Source of the DNA: Streptomyces sp. NBC_00091
Lineage (GTDB): Bacteria > Actinomycetota > Actinomycetes > Streptomycetales > Streptomycetaceae
DNA length: 64,000 nucleotides
Direction of reading: 5' to 3'
Assembly (NCBI RefSeq): GCF_026343185.1
Contig: NZ_JAPEMA010000001.1
Span: 5,146,001 to 5,210,000, forward strand
The notes under the pieces: model-generated
Database searches by the model: none
What the model saw: the letters and a program-made list of their open reading frames with translations, nothing else
Told to the model about the DNA's origin: nothing
Shown here: positions 24,609 to 35,606 of the stretch, one piece after another
Layout of the letters: each line of letters begins with the position of its first letter
Numbering within the stretch: position 1 is the stretch's first letter
Position numbers and translations under genes: made by a program

Positions 24609-25774
24609 TGCTCGACATCGCCGGGGCCCTGCGGGCCTGGTGCGCCGAGCGCCGCGAGTTCGCCCTTGCCACCGTCGTCGCCGTCAGCGGCAGCGCGCCC
24701 CGCGGACCCGGGGCCTCGCTCGCCGTCGACGCCGGGGGCACCGCGCTCGGCTCCCTCTCCGGTGGCTGCGTGGAATCCGCCGTGCACGAGCTGTGCCTGG
24801 AGGCCATCGCCTCCGGGGTGGGCGGCGTACACCGCTTCGGCTACAGCGACGACGACGCCTTCGCGGTGGGGCTGACCTGCGGCGGGATCCTGGACGTGCT
24901 GGTCACCCCGGTGCGCGGCCAGGACCCCGTACGGCCCGTGCTCGGCTCGGTGCTCGACGCCGCCGCCGGCGGGGCGCGGGCCGCGCTGGCCCGGGTGGTC
25001 TCCGGCCCGCCCGGCCAGCTCGGCCGCGCCCTGGCCGTGCACGCCGACGGCTCCTGGGAGGGCGGCCTCAGCGGTGGGGCCGCCCTGGACCGGGCCGCCG
25101 CCGAGCGGGTCCGGGCCCTGCTGCTGGCCGGTCGGACCGGCACCGCCGAGCTGGGCACCGCCGGCGGGCTCTGCGGGGAGCCGCTGACCCTGCTGGTGGA
25201 GTCCGCCGCCGAACCGCCCCGGCTCATCGTCTACGGAGCGATCGACTTCGCCTCCGCCCTGGCCCGGGTGGGGGCCTTCCTCGGGCACCGGGTCACCGTC
25301 TGCGACGCCCGGCCCGTCTTCGCGACCCCCGCCCGCTTCCCCGGCGCCGACGAGGTGCTCGTGGACTGGCCGCACCGGCACCTGGCCGCGGAGGCCGGCG
25401 CCGGGCGCCTGGACACCCGTACCGCCGTGTGCGTCCTGACCCACGACGCCAAGTTCGACGTACCGGTCCTCGCGCTGGCACTGCGGCTGCCGCTGGCCTA
25501 CATCGGGGCCATGGGATCGCGCCGTACCCACGCGGAGCGGACGGCCCGGCTGCGCGCCGAGGGGGTGACCGAGGCCGAGCTGGCCCGGCTCAGATCGCCG
25601 ATCGGCCTGGACCTGGGCGGCCGCACCCCGGAGGAGACGGCCCTGTCGATCGCCGCCGAGTTCACCGCCGCCCGGCACGCGGCCCCGGCGACCCCGCTGA
25701 CCGGCGGCCGGTCACCGATCCACCGCCGCGGCCCGGCCGCCGCTAGCCGGCCTGGGCCTTCACGTGGTCGATGA
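24608..25774 (+). CDS. XdhC/CoxI-family molybdenum cofactor insertion protein
   Basis: A 388-residue protein with the N-terminal XdhC/CoxI domain (SGSAPRGPGAS, GSLSGGCVE, GLTCGGILDV) and the C-terminal Rossmann domain (YGAIDFASALARVGAFLG, AMGSRRTHAERTARLR, IGLDLGGRTPEE). The family brings sulfurated molybdenum cofactor to xanthine dehydrogenase-type enzymes, so it probably matures the hydroxylase at 15.6-19.4 kb. Its ATG uses the stop of the IS701-derived gene (TGATG). Its last ten codons overlap the cupin gene on the other strand. Confidence 0.9.
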   Translation: MLDIAGALRAWCAERREFALATVVAVSGSAPRGPGASLAVDAGGTALGSLSGGCVESAVHELCLEAIASGVGGVHRFGYSDDDAFAVGLTCGGILDVLVTPVRGQDPVRPVLGSVLDAAAGGARAALARVVSGPPGQLGRALAVHADGSWEGGLSGGAALDRAAAERVRALLLAGRTGTAELGTAGGLCGEPLTLLVESAAEPPRLIVYGAIDFASALARVGAFLGHRVTVCDARPVFATPARFPGADEVLVDWPHRHLAAEAGAGRLDTRTAVCVLTHDAKFDVPVLALALRLPLAYIGAMGSRRTHAERTARLRAEGVTEAELARLRSPIGLDLGGRTPEETALSIAAEFTAARHAAPATPLTGGRSPIHRRGPAAASRPGPSRGR

Positions 25775-26108
25775 CCCGGCGCAGCTCATCGGTCGGGGAG
25801 AAGTCGAGGAACTCGGTGTCGGCCAGTGCCACGGGGATGTGGCCGGGGGCCCAGTAGAAGGCGTCGCCCTCCGCGTACTCCTCGTCCCCGTCCGCGGTGT
25901 GCATCCTGAGGCGGCCCTTGGTGACGTAGCCCCAGTGCGGGCACGGGCACATGTCTCCCGGCAGTCCCTGCACCGGCCCGGTCATGTCGGTCCCCTCGGG
26001 GAGGTGGAAGAACCCCACGCTGAGGCCCCCGCCGATCTCCTCGACCCGGAACTCGAGATCGCCGCCCTTCACCTCGACGGTCGCCTGTTCCCACGTCGTC
26101 TTCGTCAT
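25743..26108 (-). CDS. cupin-domain protein
   Basis: A 121-residue single cupin. The strand pattern (VGFFHLPEGTDMTGPVQ, CPHWGYVTKGRLRMHTADG, YAEGDAFYWAPGHIPVA) fits a small beta-barrel, with His in CPHWGYV and His in PGHIPV as possible metal ligands. ATG 26108 has a strong ribosome site (GGGAGGAG). It converges on xdhC with a 32-base overlap and diverges from guaB1 across an intergenic region holding a DosR-like palindrome. Enzyme activity unknown. Confidence 0.82.
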   Translation of the reverse strand: MTKTTWEQATVEVKGGDLEFRVEEIGGGLSVGFFHLPEGTDMTGPVQGLPGDMCPCPHWGYVTKGRLRMHTADGDEEYAEGDAFYWAPGHIPVALADTEFLDFSPTDELRRVIDHVKAQAG

Positions 26109-26178
26109 GGCTCCTCCCGGCCGGTCGGTGCTTTTCCCCTCCTTCCACTGTCCGCCCGGCGGGTCGTTCCCGCCCTGC

Positions 26179-26192
26179 GGGACCAAAGTCCC
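26179..26192. promoter_or_regulatory. DosR/DevR-like palindrome
   Basis: GGGACCAAAGTCCC, extended to six-base arms CGGGAC/GTCCCG. It matches the mycobacterial DosR core GGGACTWWAGTCCC at 13 of 14 positions. It lies 71 bases upstream of the cupin start and 155 upstream of the guaB1 start. Streptomyces carry DevR-like regulators (OsdR), so hypoxia or redox control of one or both genes is possible. Confidence 0.5.
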
Positions 26193-26275
26193 GTAGGAAA
26201 GGACCAGGCGGCCCGGAATGTCCTGGACGATCAGCCCGGGCGGTGTAAACGCCAGGGCGTGGGAGAATGAAGTAC

Positions 26276-27789
<1,514 letters not shown>

Positions 27790-27801
27790 TCCCCAGCCGT
27801 C

Positions 27802-27847
27802 CCCGTGGCCCCGTCCCTGCCCTCTCGGGCCGGGGCGGGGCCACGGG
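27802..27847. terminator. bidirectional terminator between guaB1 and the LytS kinase gene
   Basis: Perfect 12-bp arms CCCGTGGCCCCG (27802-27813) and CGGGGCCACGGG (27836-27847) with a 22-base partly paired loop. It lies between the convergent stops at 27789 and 27872 and can serve both strands. Confidence 0.7.
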
Positions 27848-27871
27848 CGTGTCCGCGGGTCCCGCGCCCGG

Positions 27872-29098
27872 TCAGGAGCCGGGCTGGCGCGTCGAGGTGT
27901 GGACGCCCGCACGGTACTTGGGTATCCGGACGGTGACCTTCATCCCGGCGCCGACCCCCGTCTCCACGACGAGCCCGTAGCCGTCCCCGTACACCTGCCG
28001 CATCCGCTCGTCGACATTGGGCAGCCCGATCCCCGAAGAGGACCCCGCCCGCTCCCCGGCCAGGATCCGCCGCAGCCGCGCAGGATCCATCCCCACGCCG
28101 TTGTCCTCGATGGTCAGCACCGCCTCCGAGCCCGCGTCCCGCGCCGCGATGGTGATCCGGCACTCCTCGGTGGAGTCCTCCACCCCGTGCTTGACGGCGT
28201 TCTCCACCAGCGGCTGCAGACACAGGAACGGCAGCGCCACCGGCAGCACCTCCGGCGCCACCTGCAAGGTCACCTTCAGCCGGTCCCCGAACCGGGCCCC
28301 GGCCAGCGCCAGGTACCGCTCGATGGAACGCAGCTCCTCGGCGAGGGTGGTGAACTCCCCGTGCCGCCGGAAGGAGTAGCGCGTGAAATCGGCGAACTCC
28401 AGCAGCAGCTCCCGCGCCCGCTCCGGATCGGTCCGCACGAACGAGGCGATCGCCGCGAGGGAGTTGAAGATGAAGTGCGGGGAGATCTGCGCCCGCAGCG
28501 CCTTGATCTCCGCCTCCATCAGCCGGGTCCGCGCCCGGTCCAGCTCCGACAGCTCCAGCTGTACGGAGACCCACCGCGCCACCTCCGTCGCGGCCCGCAC
28601 CAGCACCGCCGACTCGCGCGACCCGTACGCGACCAGCGCCCCCAGCACCCCGTCCTCACCGGTCAGCGGCGCGAACACCGCCCACTTCAGGGGGCAGCCG
28701 GGACGCTGGCACTCCGTACGCACGCTCAGGCTGCGCCCCGACTCCAGCATCACCGCCACCCGGGCCATCGCCCGCCGCTGGTGGTGATCGGCGCCCGGCC
28801 CGTCCCAGGCCAGCACCGCCTCCCGGTCCGTCAGGCACAGGGCCTCCGTCCCGAGCAGCGAACGCAGCCGCCGCGCGGCCTTGCGGGCGGCGTCCTCCGT
28901 CAGGCCCGCGCGCAGCGGGGGAGCGGCCAGCGAAGCGGTGTGCAGGGTGTGGAAGGTGGCCCGCTCGACCGGGGTGCCCAGGTCCAGCCCCGCCGCCCGC
29001 TCCCCGCGCCGCGCCTGCCACCGCCCCCCGGCCCAGCCCAGCCCCAGCAGCAGCGCCGCACCCAGTACCGCCAGCACCGCCGGCGCCGCCCCGGTCAC
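27872..29098 (-). CDS. LytS/YehU-family sensor histidine kinase
   Basis: A 408-residue kinase. One membrane helix spans residues 5-24, a GAF-like region lies at about 45-180, and the His_kinase domain has the motif LRAQISPHFIFNSL with His208, followed by LVENAVKHG and IEDNGVGMD. The GTG start lies in the stop of the symporter gene, so they are coupled. The expected partner is the LytTR response regulator encoded at 35.6-36.4 kb on the same strand, now separated from it by the WD40 gene. It may sense acetate or a related carbon source (inference). Confidence 0.9.
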   Translation of the reverse strand: MTGAAPAVLAVLGAALLLGLGWAGGRWQARRGERAAGLDLGTPVERATFHTLHTASLAAPPLRAGLTEDAARKAARRLRSLLGTEALCLTDREAVLAWDGPGADHHQRRAMARVAVMLESGRSLSVRTECQRPGCPLKWAVFAPLTGEDGVLGALVAYGSRESAVLVRAATEVARWVSVQLELSELDRARTRLMEAEIKALRAQISPHFIFNSLAAIASFVRTDPERARELLLEFADFTRYSFRRHGEFTTLAEELRSIERYLALAGARFGDRLKVTLQVAPEVLPVALPFLCLQPLVENAVKHGVEDSTEECRITIAARDAGSEAVLTIEDNGVGMDPARLRRILAGERAGSSSGIGLPNVDERMRQVYGDGYGLVVETGVGAGMKVTVRIPKYRAGVHTSTRQPGS

Positions 29099-30828
29099 CA
29101 GGCGCCCCCCGCGGCCCGCTCCCCGGCCACGTCCTCGGGCAGGTGCAGCCGCGCCAGCGCGGCCGCCGTCCCCGCCGGGATCCGGGACCGGGTGGCCAGC
29201 GACACCAGCACCATCGTCAGGAACCCCAGCGGCACCGACCACACCGCCGGCCAGGCCAGCAGCGCGTGCGCCCAGCCCTGCGGGGCCAGCCCGCTGCGGG
29301 TGGCCAGCACCGCGCCCAGCGCCGCCCCGCCGCCGGTGAGCAGCCCGGCCACGGCGCCCGGCGGGGTCAGACCCCGCCACCAGATCCCGAGCACCAGCAG
29401 CGGGCAGAACGAGGACGCCGACACCGCGAAGGCCAGCCCGACCGCGTCCGCGACCGGCACCTGGGTGGCCACCACCCCGCCCGCCAGCGGCACCGCCATC
29501 GCCACCACCACCGCCAGGCGGAAACTCCCCACCCCGCGCCGCGGCAGCACGTCCTGGTGCAGCACCCCGGCCACCGCCATCGTCAGCCCCGAGGCCGTCG
29601 ACAGGAACGCCGCGAACGCCCCGCCGGCCAGCAGCGCCCCCAGCAGCTCCCCGAGCAGCCCGCCCAGCATCCGCTCCGGCAGCACCAGCACCGCCGCGTC
29701 CGCGTTCCCCGCCAGCGCCAGCTCGGGTGCGTAGATCCGGCCCAGCGCCCCGTACACCTGCGGCAGCAGGTAGAAGACCCCGAGCAGCCCCAGCACCACC
29801 AGGGTGGTGCGCCGGGCGGCCCGGCCGTCGGGGCTGGTGTAGAAGCGCACCGCGACGTGCGGCAGGCCCATCGTGCCGAGGAAGGTGGCCAGGATCAGCC
29901 CGTACGTGGCGTACAGCCGGTGCTCGCGCTCGCCCCCGGACAGCGGCTTCGACCAGCCGGGCGAGTCCGGGTCGCGGCCCGCGCGGGACTCCGGGACGGC
30001 GGTGCCGGGGGTGAACTCCAGCCGGGTGCGGGCCGCCACGGAGTGCCGGCCGGCCGTCAGGGTCAGCGGGGCGCCCGCGTAGGTCCGCCCGTCCACCCGG
30101 CCCGTCACCGTCAGCGTCAGCGGGGCGTCCACCGACAGCCGGACGTCCTGCCCGAGGGTGACGGCGGTGTGCTCGCGGAAGACCGCCGGGGCGTCGAAGG
30201 AGGCGCGCGGCGCGCCGTCCCCGGCCCAGGCCGCGAGCAGGAAGCAGGCGGGCACCAGCAGGGCGCAGAGCTTGAGCCAGTACTGGAAGGCCTGGACGAA
30301 GGTGATGCTCCGCATCCCGCCCGCCGCGACGGCCGCCGTCACCACGAAGGCGACGACCACCCCGCCCGCCCAGTGCGGGGCCCCCGTCAGCACCGTCAGG
30401 GTCAGCCCGGCCCCCTGCAACTGCGGCAGCAGGTACAGCCAGCCCACCCCGAGCACGAACAGCACCGCGATCCGCCGCACCGCCTGCGACTGGAGCCGGG
30501 CCTCCGCGAAGTCGGGCAGCGTGTACGCGCCCGAGCGCCGCAGCGGGGCCGCGACCAGCACCAGCAGCACCAGGTACCCGGCCGTGTAGCCGACGGGGTA
30601 CCAGAGCATCTCCGGCCCCTGGAGCAGCACCAGCCCGGCCACCCCGAGGAAGGAGGCGGCGGAGAGGTACTCCCCGCTGATGGCCGCCGCGTTCAGCCGG
30701 GGGCCGACGGTGCGCGAGGCCACGTAGAAGTCGGAGGTGGTCCGGGATATCCGCAGACCCAGCGCGCCGACCAGCACCGTCACCAGGACGACGACGGTGA
30801 CCGCGGTCAGCGCGTACGTCTGGTTCAC
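29095..30828 (-). CDS. sodium:solute symporter, acetate (ActP) type
   Basis: A 577-residue symporter of the SSS family with about thirteen hydrophobic helices. The start region (TSDFYVASRTVGPRLNAAAISGEYLSAASFLG) carries the family pattern of acetate/propionate carriers. An extra hydrophilic loop of about 120 residues (about 210-310) with beta-rich sequence interrupts the middle of the protein, longer than in the E. coli ActP. It is co-transcribed with the kinase, a pairing common in Streptomyces. Confidence 0.87.
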   Translation of the reverse strand: MNQTYALTAVTVVVLVTVLVGALGLRISRTTSDFYVASRTVGPRLNAAAISGEYLSAASFLGVAGLVLLQGPEMLWYPVGYTAGYLVLLVLVAAPLRRSGAYTLPDFAEARLQSQAVRRIAVLFVLGVGWLYLLPQLQGAGLTLTVLTGAPHWAGGVVVAFVVTAAVAAGGMRSITFVQAFQYWLKLCALLVPACFLLAAWAGDGAPRASFDAPAVFREHTAVTLGQDVRLSVDAPLTLTVTGRVDGRTYAGAPLTLTAGRHSVAARTRLEFTPGTAVPESRAGRDPDSPGWSKPLSGGEREHRLYATYGLILATFLGTMGLPHVAVRFYTSPDGRAARRTTLVVLGLLGVFYLLPQVYGALGRIYAPELALAGNADAAVLVLPERMLGGLLGELLGALLAGGAFAAFLSTASGLTMAVAGVLHQDVLPRRGVGSFRLAVVVAMAVPLAGGVVATQVPVADAVGLAFAVSASSFCPLLVLGIWWRGLTPPGAVAGLLTGGGAALGAVLATRSGLAPQGWAHALLAWPAVWSVPLGFLTMVLVSLATRSRIPAGTAAALARLHLPEDVAGERAAGGAW

Positions 30829-30930
30829 CGGGGGTCCTTCGACGGGGGAGGGGGTGCTGGGAGTCTACGCAGCCCCTCCGACCGCACAACAGGCACGATC
30901 CGGCCCGCGCCCCTGCCCTGCCCGGAGCCG

Positions 30931-31206
30931 TCAGAGGGCCGGGTCGCGGTGTTCCGCGCAGTCGCGCAGGGCGATCTCCAGCTCCACGTACGACTCCTCC
31001 GCGCGCCGGAAGGCGAGGGTCAGCGCCGCCTCCGCGCGCGGCGGCAGCTGGCAGCGGGTGCCCTCCTGGGCCTCGTACAGGACATCGGCCCACCGGGCGG
31101 CCGCGCTGCGCAGCCGGGCCAGCAGCGCCTCGGCCTCGGCGGGGCCCGAGGCCCGGGTCCGGGGCAGTCCGCTCAGCGCGTCCAGCAGCGCCTGGATCTC
31201 GGACAT
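30931..31206 (-). CDS. small hypothetical helical protein
   Basis: A 91-residue acidic-to-neutral soluble protein, predicted from sequence to be mostly helical (LLDALSGLP, AEALLARLRSAAARWADVLYEA, RAEAALTLAFRRAEESYVELEIALRDCAEH). No known domain recognised. It has a strong ribosome site (GGGAGGAG). It lies 102 bases before the symporter gene and after the WD40 gene, on the same strand. It may belong to either unit. Confidence 0.6.
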   Translation of the reverse strand: MSEIQALLDALSGLPRTRASGPAEAEALLARLRSAAARWADVLYEAQEGTRCQLPPRAEAALTLAFRRAEESYVELEIALRDCAEHRDPAL

Positions 31207-31366
31207 CTCGCTCCTCCCGGGCCGGATGATCCACGATACGTACGGCCCGGCCCGGCGTCGGGCCGCCGAGCGGCCCCCTGCGGCCGACGGCCCCGTCGGA
31301 TCGCCGTACGCCCGTCCCCGCGCGACGAACGGCGCGTTGGTACGCCGGACGGTCGGGCTCCCGGGG

Positions 31367-34300
31367 TCAGTGGGAGGGGCAGACCGCGCCGCCGACGTTG
31401 TCGGGAAGGTACCCGGCCCGTTCCTGCGCGGTGAGGTCGCGGTCGACGGCGTGGCAGATCTTCTCGATCGCCGCTTCGGGCTGGAAGAGCACGTCCCACA
31501 ACCGCGCGGTGCCGTCGGCGCTGCCCGTGGCGAGGGTGTGCCCGTCGGGGCTGAACGCGACCGACAGCACCGCGTTCTTGTGGCCGGCGAACTTCGCGCG
31601 GGCGTTGCCGGTGGCCGCGTCCCACAACCAGACGGTCCAGTCGGCGCTGCCGGTGGCGAGCATGCGCCCGTCGGGGCTGAACGCCACAGCGTTCACCGCG
31701 TAGAAGTGGCCGTACATCGTGTCGCGGGGCTTGCCGGTCGCCGCGTTCCACAACCGCACGGTGTGGTCGTTGCTGCCGGTGGCGACGGTGCTTCCGTCGG
31801 GGCTGAACGCCACCGCCTCGACCGGAGCGGTGTGGCCGGTCAGCTCGGCCCGGGTGGTGCGGGTGGCCGTGTCCCACAGCCGCACGACGTTGTCGCGGCC
31901 GGTGTCGTCGCTGCCGGCGATGGCGAGGGTGCGCCCGTCGGGGCTGAACACCACCGCGTCCACCCAGTCCGTGGAGCCGGTGTTCGCGATGCTGCCCGTG
32001 CCCGTGGCCGTCACCCAGAGCCGCACCGTCTTGTCGTCGCTCGCGGTGGCCAGCGTGTCTCCGTCCGGGCTGAACACCACGGACTGCACCCAGTCGGTGT
32101 GACCGGTCAGTGTGTTGAGGTGTTTTCCGGTGGCCGCGTCCCACAGCCGGACGGTCTTGTCGCCGCCGGTGGCGAGGATGTGCCCGTCCGGGCTGAAGGC
32201 CACCGCGCCCACCCAGTCGGTGTGGCCGGTGAGTGTGCTGCGGTACTTACCGGTGGCCGCGTCCCACAACCGTATGGTCCTGTCGCCGCTGCCGGTGGCG
32301 AGGGTCTTTCCGTCCGGGCTGAACGCCACCGAGTTCACCCAGTCGGTGTGGCCGGTCAGCGCGGGGCGGTTCGCACCGACGGTCATGTTCCACAGCCGTA
32401 CGGTGCGGTCGGCGCTGGCGGTGGCGAGGGTGCGCCCGTCGGGGCTGAACGCCAGCAGGTCCACCGCGTCGGTGTGCCCGGTCAGCGTGCCGCGGGTCGT
32501 GCGGGTAGCGGTGTCCCACAGCCACACGGTGTGGTCGACGCTGCCGCTGGCTAGGGTGCGTCCGTCGGGGCTGAACGCCACCGACATCACCTCGTCGGCG
32601 TGCCCGGCGAGCGTGGCACGGGCTTTGCCCGTGGCCACGTCCCACGACCGTACGGTGTGGTCGGCGCTGCCGGTGGCGAGGACGCGCCCGTTGGGACTGA
32701 ACGCCACCGCCCCCACGCTGTCCGTATGGCCCCTGAGGGTGGTGCGGGTCGCTCCGGTGGCCGGGTCCCACAGCCGTGCGGTCCCGTCGGCGCTGCTGCT
32801 GGCGAGGGTGCGTCCGTCGGGGCTGAAGGCCACCGCGTACACGTCGTCCTTGTGGCCGGTGAGGGTGGAGCGGGCGGTGCCGGCGGGCAGGTCCCACAGC
32901 CACACCGTGTCGTCGGCGCTGGCGGTGGAGAGGGTGCGTCCGTCGGGGCTGAACGCCACCGCGTACACGTCGTCCGTGTGGCCGGTGAGGGTGGAGCGGG
33001 GCTTGCCGGTGGCCGCGTCCCACAGCCTGACGGTCTTGTCGTCGCTGCCGGTGGCGAGGGTCTTTCCGTCCGGGCTGAAGGCCACCGATTCCACTCCCTC
33101 CGTGTGGCCGGTGAGCGTGGTGCGGGTCGTTCCGGTGGCCGCGTCCCACAGCCGGACCGTCTTGTCGGCGCTGGCGCTCGCCAGGGTGCGCCCGTCGGGG
33201 CTGAACGCCACCGACCACACCTCGTCCGTATGGCCGGGCAAGCGCTGCCGCAGCGGGCCGGAGGCGTTGTACCCCAGGCTGTCGACGGCCTCGGGAGTGC
33301 GGTGGGTGCGGTACGCCTGGACGGCCAGCAGCGCGGCGAGGTCGGGGTTCGCGCCCATGAACGTGTTGGACTGGGCGGCGAGCTGCCGGGACAGGGCCTC
33401 CTGGCGCTGGGTGACGGCCGTCCGCCACTGCCAGACAGCGCCTCCCACCGCGATCAGCGCGAGGACCAGCAGGGTGGCCAGGACCATGTTGAGGCGTCTG
33501 CTGCGCCGGATGACCGCCTGCTGGCGCTCGTGGCTCGCGGTCAGGAAGGCCGAGATGTCACTGGGCAGGCGCCGCTGCCGCGACCAGTCCAGGCCCTCCG
33601 CGAGGGCCGTTCCGCCGAGCAGGTCCCCGGGGTCGTTGCCCGCGGCCCAGCGGGCCCGCCGGTCGCGGGTGTGGTCGAACCACTCCTGGAAGCGGTGGTC
33701 CTGGCTGACCCACTCGCGCAGCATGCCCCAGTCCTGGATGAGCGCGTCGTGGATCAGCTCGGCGACCGGCGGCCCCGCAGGGGCGTCCGGGTGCCCGGGA
33801 ACGAGGGGGGTGTGCGTGGTGATGATGCGGTGGCGGGTGAGGGCGGCCAGCACCGCGTTGAACGCGTCGTCGCCGTCGGGCCCGGCGCCGGGGTCGGCCG
33901 CCAGTTCGCGCAGTTCGTGCAGGGGGACCTGCGCGCGGATGGCCGGGATGTGGTGGGCCAGATCGGCCGGCCGCACCAGGGAGGTCAGGATCCGCTGTGC
34001 GATGGGCCGGTGTTCGGGGGGCAGCTGGTCCATGGCCGTGTCGCACCACGTGGTCAGGCTGCCGGTGACCCCGCCGATGCGCCGGTACGCCTCGTGCGTG
34101 AGGAAGCCGTCCTGGCGCCTCTCCCACAGCTGGCTGAGCGTCAGCTCCAGCAGGGGCAGTACGGTCACAGGTGCCTCGCGGGACGCGGTGCCCTCGGGGG
34201 TGGTGGCCAGGACGTCGCTGATGATCTGCTCGGGCAGTCCGGGCTGGAAGCGCGCTCCCGTGCGCGCGGCCGGCAGGGTGATGATGTCGTGCAGGTCCTG

Positions 34301-35530
34301 CTGGCTCAGGGCGCTCGGCACGTTGAGCAGTCCCGGCATCGCGGCCTCGAACATCCGGGCCAGGGCTGCCAGCTGGGGGTAGAAGTCGTCGCGCATGATC
34401 AGGATCACGCTGAGTTCGGCCCCCGACTTGACCGCCGCGGTGATCTCGTTCGTGGCCGCCAGCCGACGCTCGTGCTGGGGGCCGCTCGCGGACTGGGCGA
34501 GCAGCTCCTCGAACTGGTCGATGACCAGGACGACGCGCCGGTAGGAGGGTTCGGCGGCGAGCCTGCGCGTGACGGCCGCGGGGATCCCGTCGGTGGTGAC
34601 CCCGGGCAGTCCGGCCCGCTCGAGCTCGGCCAGCAGGTCCTGCCTCGGCCGGGCGACCACGGGCAACCAGCGGTCGCTCTGCGGTAGTTCACCCGCCGCC
34701 AGTGCGGGCAGCACGCCCGCCTCGACCAGGGAGGACTTGCCCGAACCGGAGGGCCCGAGCAGCAGCGTGAGCCGCTGCTGGCGGGCCAGGTTCGCCAGTA
34801 CCTGCCGCACGGCCTCCGCACGGCCTTCGAACCACTGGGCCTGCTCGGCGGTGAACGGCTCCAGCCCCCGGTAGGGGCACACCTCCTGCTCGGTCAGTTC
34901 GGGCCACACCTCCCGCAGCACCTGGGTGGGCGTGACGTAGGCGATCTCCTGCCCCCGCTCGTGCTCGTCCGGTGCGGCGATCTCGGTGAGCATGCCGATG
35001 ACCAGGCCCGTCACCTCGTCGACGACCGGACCGCCGCTGAAGCCGGTGGTCAGGTCGTTGGCGGAGGTCAACTGCAGGTACACACCCCTGTCCTCGGTCG
35101 CCGGCAGCAGATCGCCGGCCACCCCGAAGCCGAAGTGCCCGCCGGGCGGGGCCTGTGCGGGGAAGCCGAACGAGCGCACCGGGTGGCCCCGGCAGCCTGC
35201 CGCGCTGCCCACCGGCAACCCCGCCATGCCCTCCGAGGTACCGCGCAGGCGCACGACGGCCACGTCCGCGTCCTCGGGGGCGCGCCACGCCTCCTCCAGG
35301 ACGCGTCCCTCGATCCGGGGCGCCCCGGCCAGGTGGGGGAAGGCCAGCCGTACTTCGCCGCCCGGCCTCGATCCGGCCCCGCGCAGGACGTGCGCACAGG
35401 TGACCAGGACGTCCTCGGAGAGCAGGAAGCCCGCTCCGGCCACCTCGCCGTCCGGCCCGAGGACCTGGGCGACGTTGGAGAGCAGTTGCGATGAGCGGCC
35501 GCTGTCGGGCCTCATGCCGGTGATGGCCAC
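31367..35530 (-). CDS. trypsin-like protease / STAND NTPase / WD40-repeat protein
   Basis: A 1,387-residue multidomain protein. Residues about 15-215 form a trypsin-like domain with His47 (VTCAHV), Asp89 (DADVAVV) and Ser165 (GFSGGP). Residues about 220-640 are a STAND-type NTPase with Walker [10 protein letters not shown] (259-267) and Walker [10 protein letters not shown] (Asp338). A membrane helix lies at about 681-702, then 14 WD40 repeats (764-1347), enough for two seven-bladed propellers, and a Cys-containing tail. GTG 35530 is chosen for its GAAGGA site; ATG 35515 is the alternative. Such proteins are sensors whose ligand binding by repeats triggers NTPase oligomerisation and effector action; here protease activity is the likely output (inference). 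Confidence 0.88.
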   Translation of the reverse strand: MAITGMRPDSGRSSQLLSNVAQVLGPDGEVAGAGFLLSEDVLVTCAHVLRGAGSRPGGEVRLAFPHLAGAPRIEGRVLEEAWRAPEDADVAVVRLRGTSEGMAGLPVGSAAGCRGHPVRSFGFPAQAPPGGHFGFGVAGDLLPATEDRGVYLQLTSANDLTTGFSGGPVVDEVTGLVIGMLTEIAAPDEHERGQEIAYVTPTQVLREVWPELTEQEVCPYRGLEPFTAEQAQWFEGRAEAVRQVLANLARQQRLTLLLGPSGSGKSSLVEAGVLPALAAGELPQSDRWLPVVARPRQDLLAELERAGLPGVTTDGIPAAVTRRLAAEPSYRRVVLVIDQFEELLAQSASGPQHERRLAATNEITAAVKSGAELSVILIMRDDFYPQLAALARMFEAAMPGLLNVPSALSQQDLHDIITLPAARTGARFQPGLPEQIISDVLATTPEGTASREAPVTVLPLLELTLSQLWERRQDGFLTHEAYRRIGGVTGSLTTWCDTAMDQLPPEHRPIAQRILTSLVRPADLAHHIPAIRAQVPLHELRELAADPGAGPDGDDAFNAVLAALTRHRIITTHTPLVPGHPDAPAGPPVAELIHDALIQDWGMLREWVSQDHRFQEWFDHTRDRRARWAAGNDPGDLLGGTALAEGLDWSRQRRLPSDISAFLTASHERQQAVIRRSRRLNMVLATLLVLALIAVGGAVWQWRTAVTQRQEALSRQLAAQSNTFMGANPDLAALLAVQAYRTHRTPEAVDSLGYNASGPLRQRLPGHTDEVWSVAFSPDGRTLASASADKTVRLWDAATGTTRTTLTGHTEGVESVAFSPDGKTLATGSDDKTVRLWDAATGKPRSTLTGHTDDVYAVAFSPDGRTLSTASADDTVWLWDLPAGTARSTLTGHKDDVYAVAFSPDGRTLASSSADGTARLWDPATGATRTTLRGHTDSVGAVAFSPNGRVLATGSADHTVRSWDVATGKARATLAGHADEVMSVAFSPDGRTLASGSVDHTVWLWDTATRTTRGTLTGHTDAVDLLAFSPDGRTLATASADRTVRLWNMTVGANRPALTGHTDWVNSVAFSPDGKTLATGSGDRTIRLWDAATGKYRSTLTGHTDWVGAVAFSPDGHILATGGDKTVRLWDAATGKHLNTLTGHTDWVQSVVFSPDGDTLATASDDKTVRLWVTATGTGSIANTGSTDWVDAVVFSPDGRTLAIAGSDDTGRDNVVRLWDTATRTTRAELTGHTAPVEAVAFSPDGSTVATGSNDHTVRLWNAATGKPRDTMYGHFYAVNAVAFSPDGRMLATGSADWTVWLWDAATGNARAKFAGHKNAVLSVAFSPDGHTLATGSADGTARLWDVLFQPEAAIEKICHAVDRDLTAQERAGYLPDNVGGAVCPSH
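31490..33241 (-). repeat. 14 tandem WD40-coding repeats of about 126 bp
   Basis: Fourteen units of about 42 codons, each with a GH dipeptide, the block [16 protein letters not shown] and a WD/WN end. Units 2-8 and 12-14 are very alike. Unit 9 lacks one residue, units 10-11 are degenerate (no GH in 11, three extra residues). The homogeneity points to recent unequal exchange or gene conversion, and the array may vary between strains. Confidence 0.85.
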
Positions 35531-35606
35531 GGGATCAGTCCTTCGACGCCCCTCTTCAGTATGGGCGGATCAGGCATATACCGCATTCCGGCACAAGGTG
35601 CACTCT

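Noticed and set aside
1..25774. A polyketide or peptide antibiotic cluster, suggested by SnoaL-like genes
   Set aside because: There is no PKS, NRPS, terpene synthase or RiPP core gene. SnoaL-like folds alone do not show this.
27872..31234. A 1,120-codon open frame on the minus strand covering kinase and symporter regions
   Set aside because: Only its last 408 codons are the kinase. The rest lies across the symporter gene in another frame, an effect of high GC with few stops.
31490..33241. Periodic 126-bp DNA repeat that might suggest a CRISPR or satellite array
   Set aside because: The period is 42 codons, the frame is open and each unit encodes a WD40 blade.
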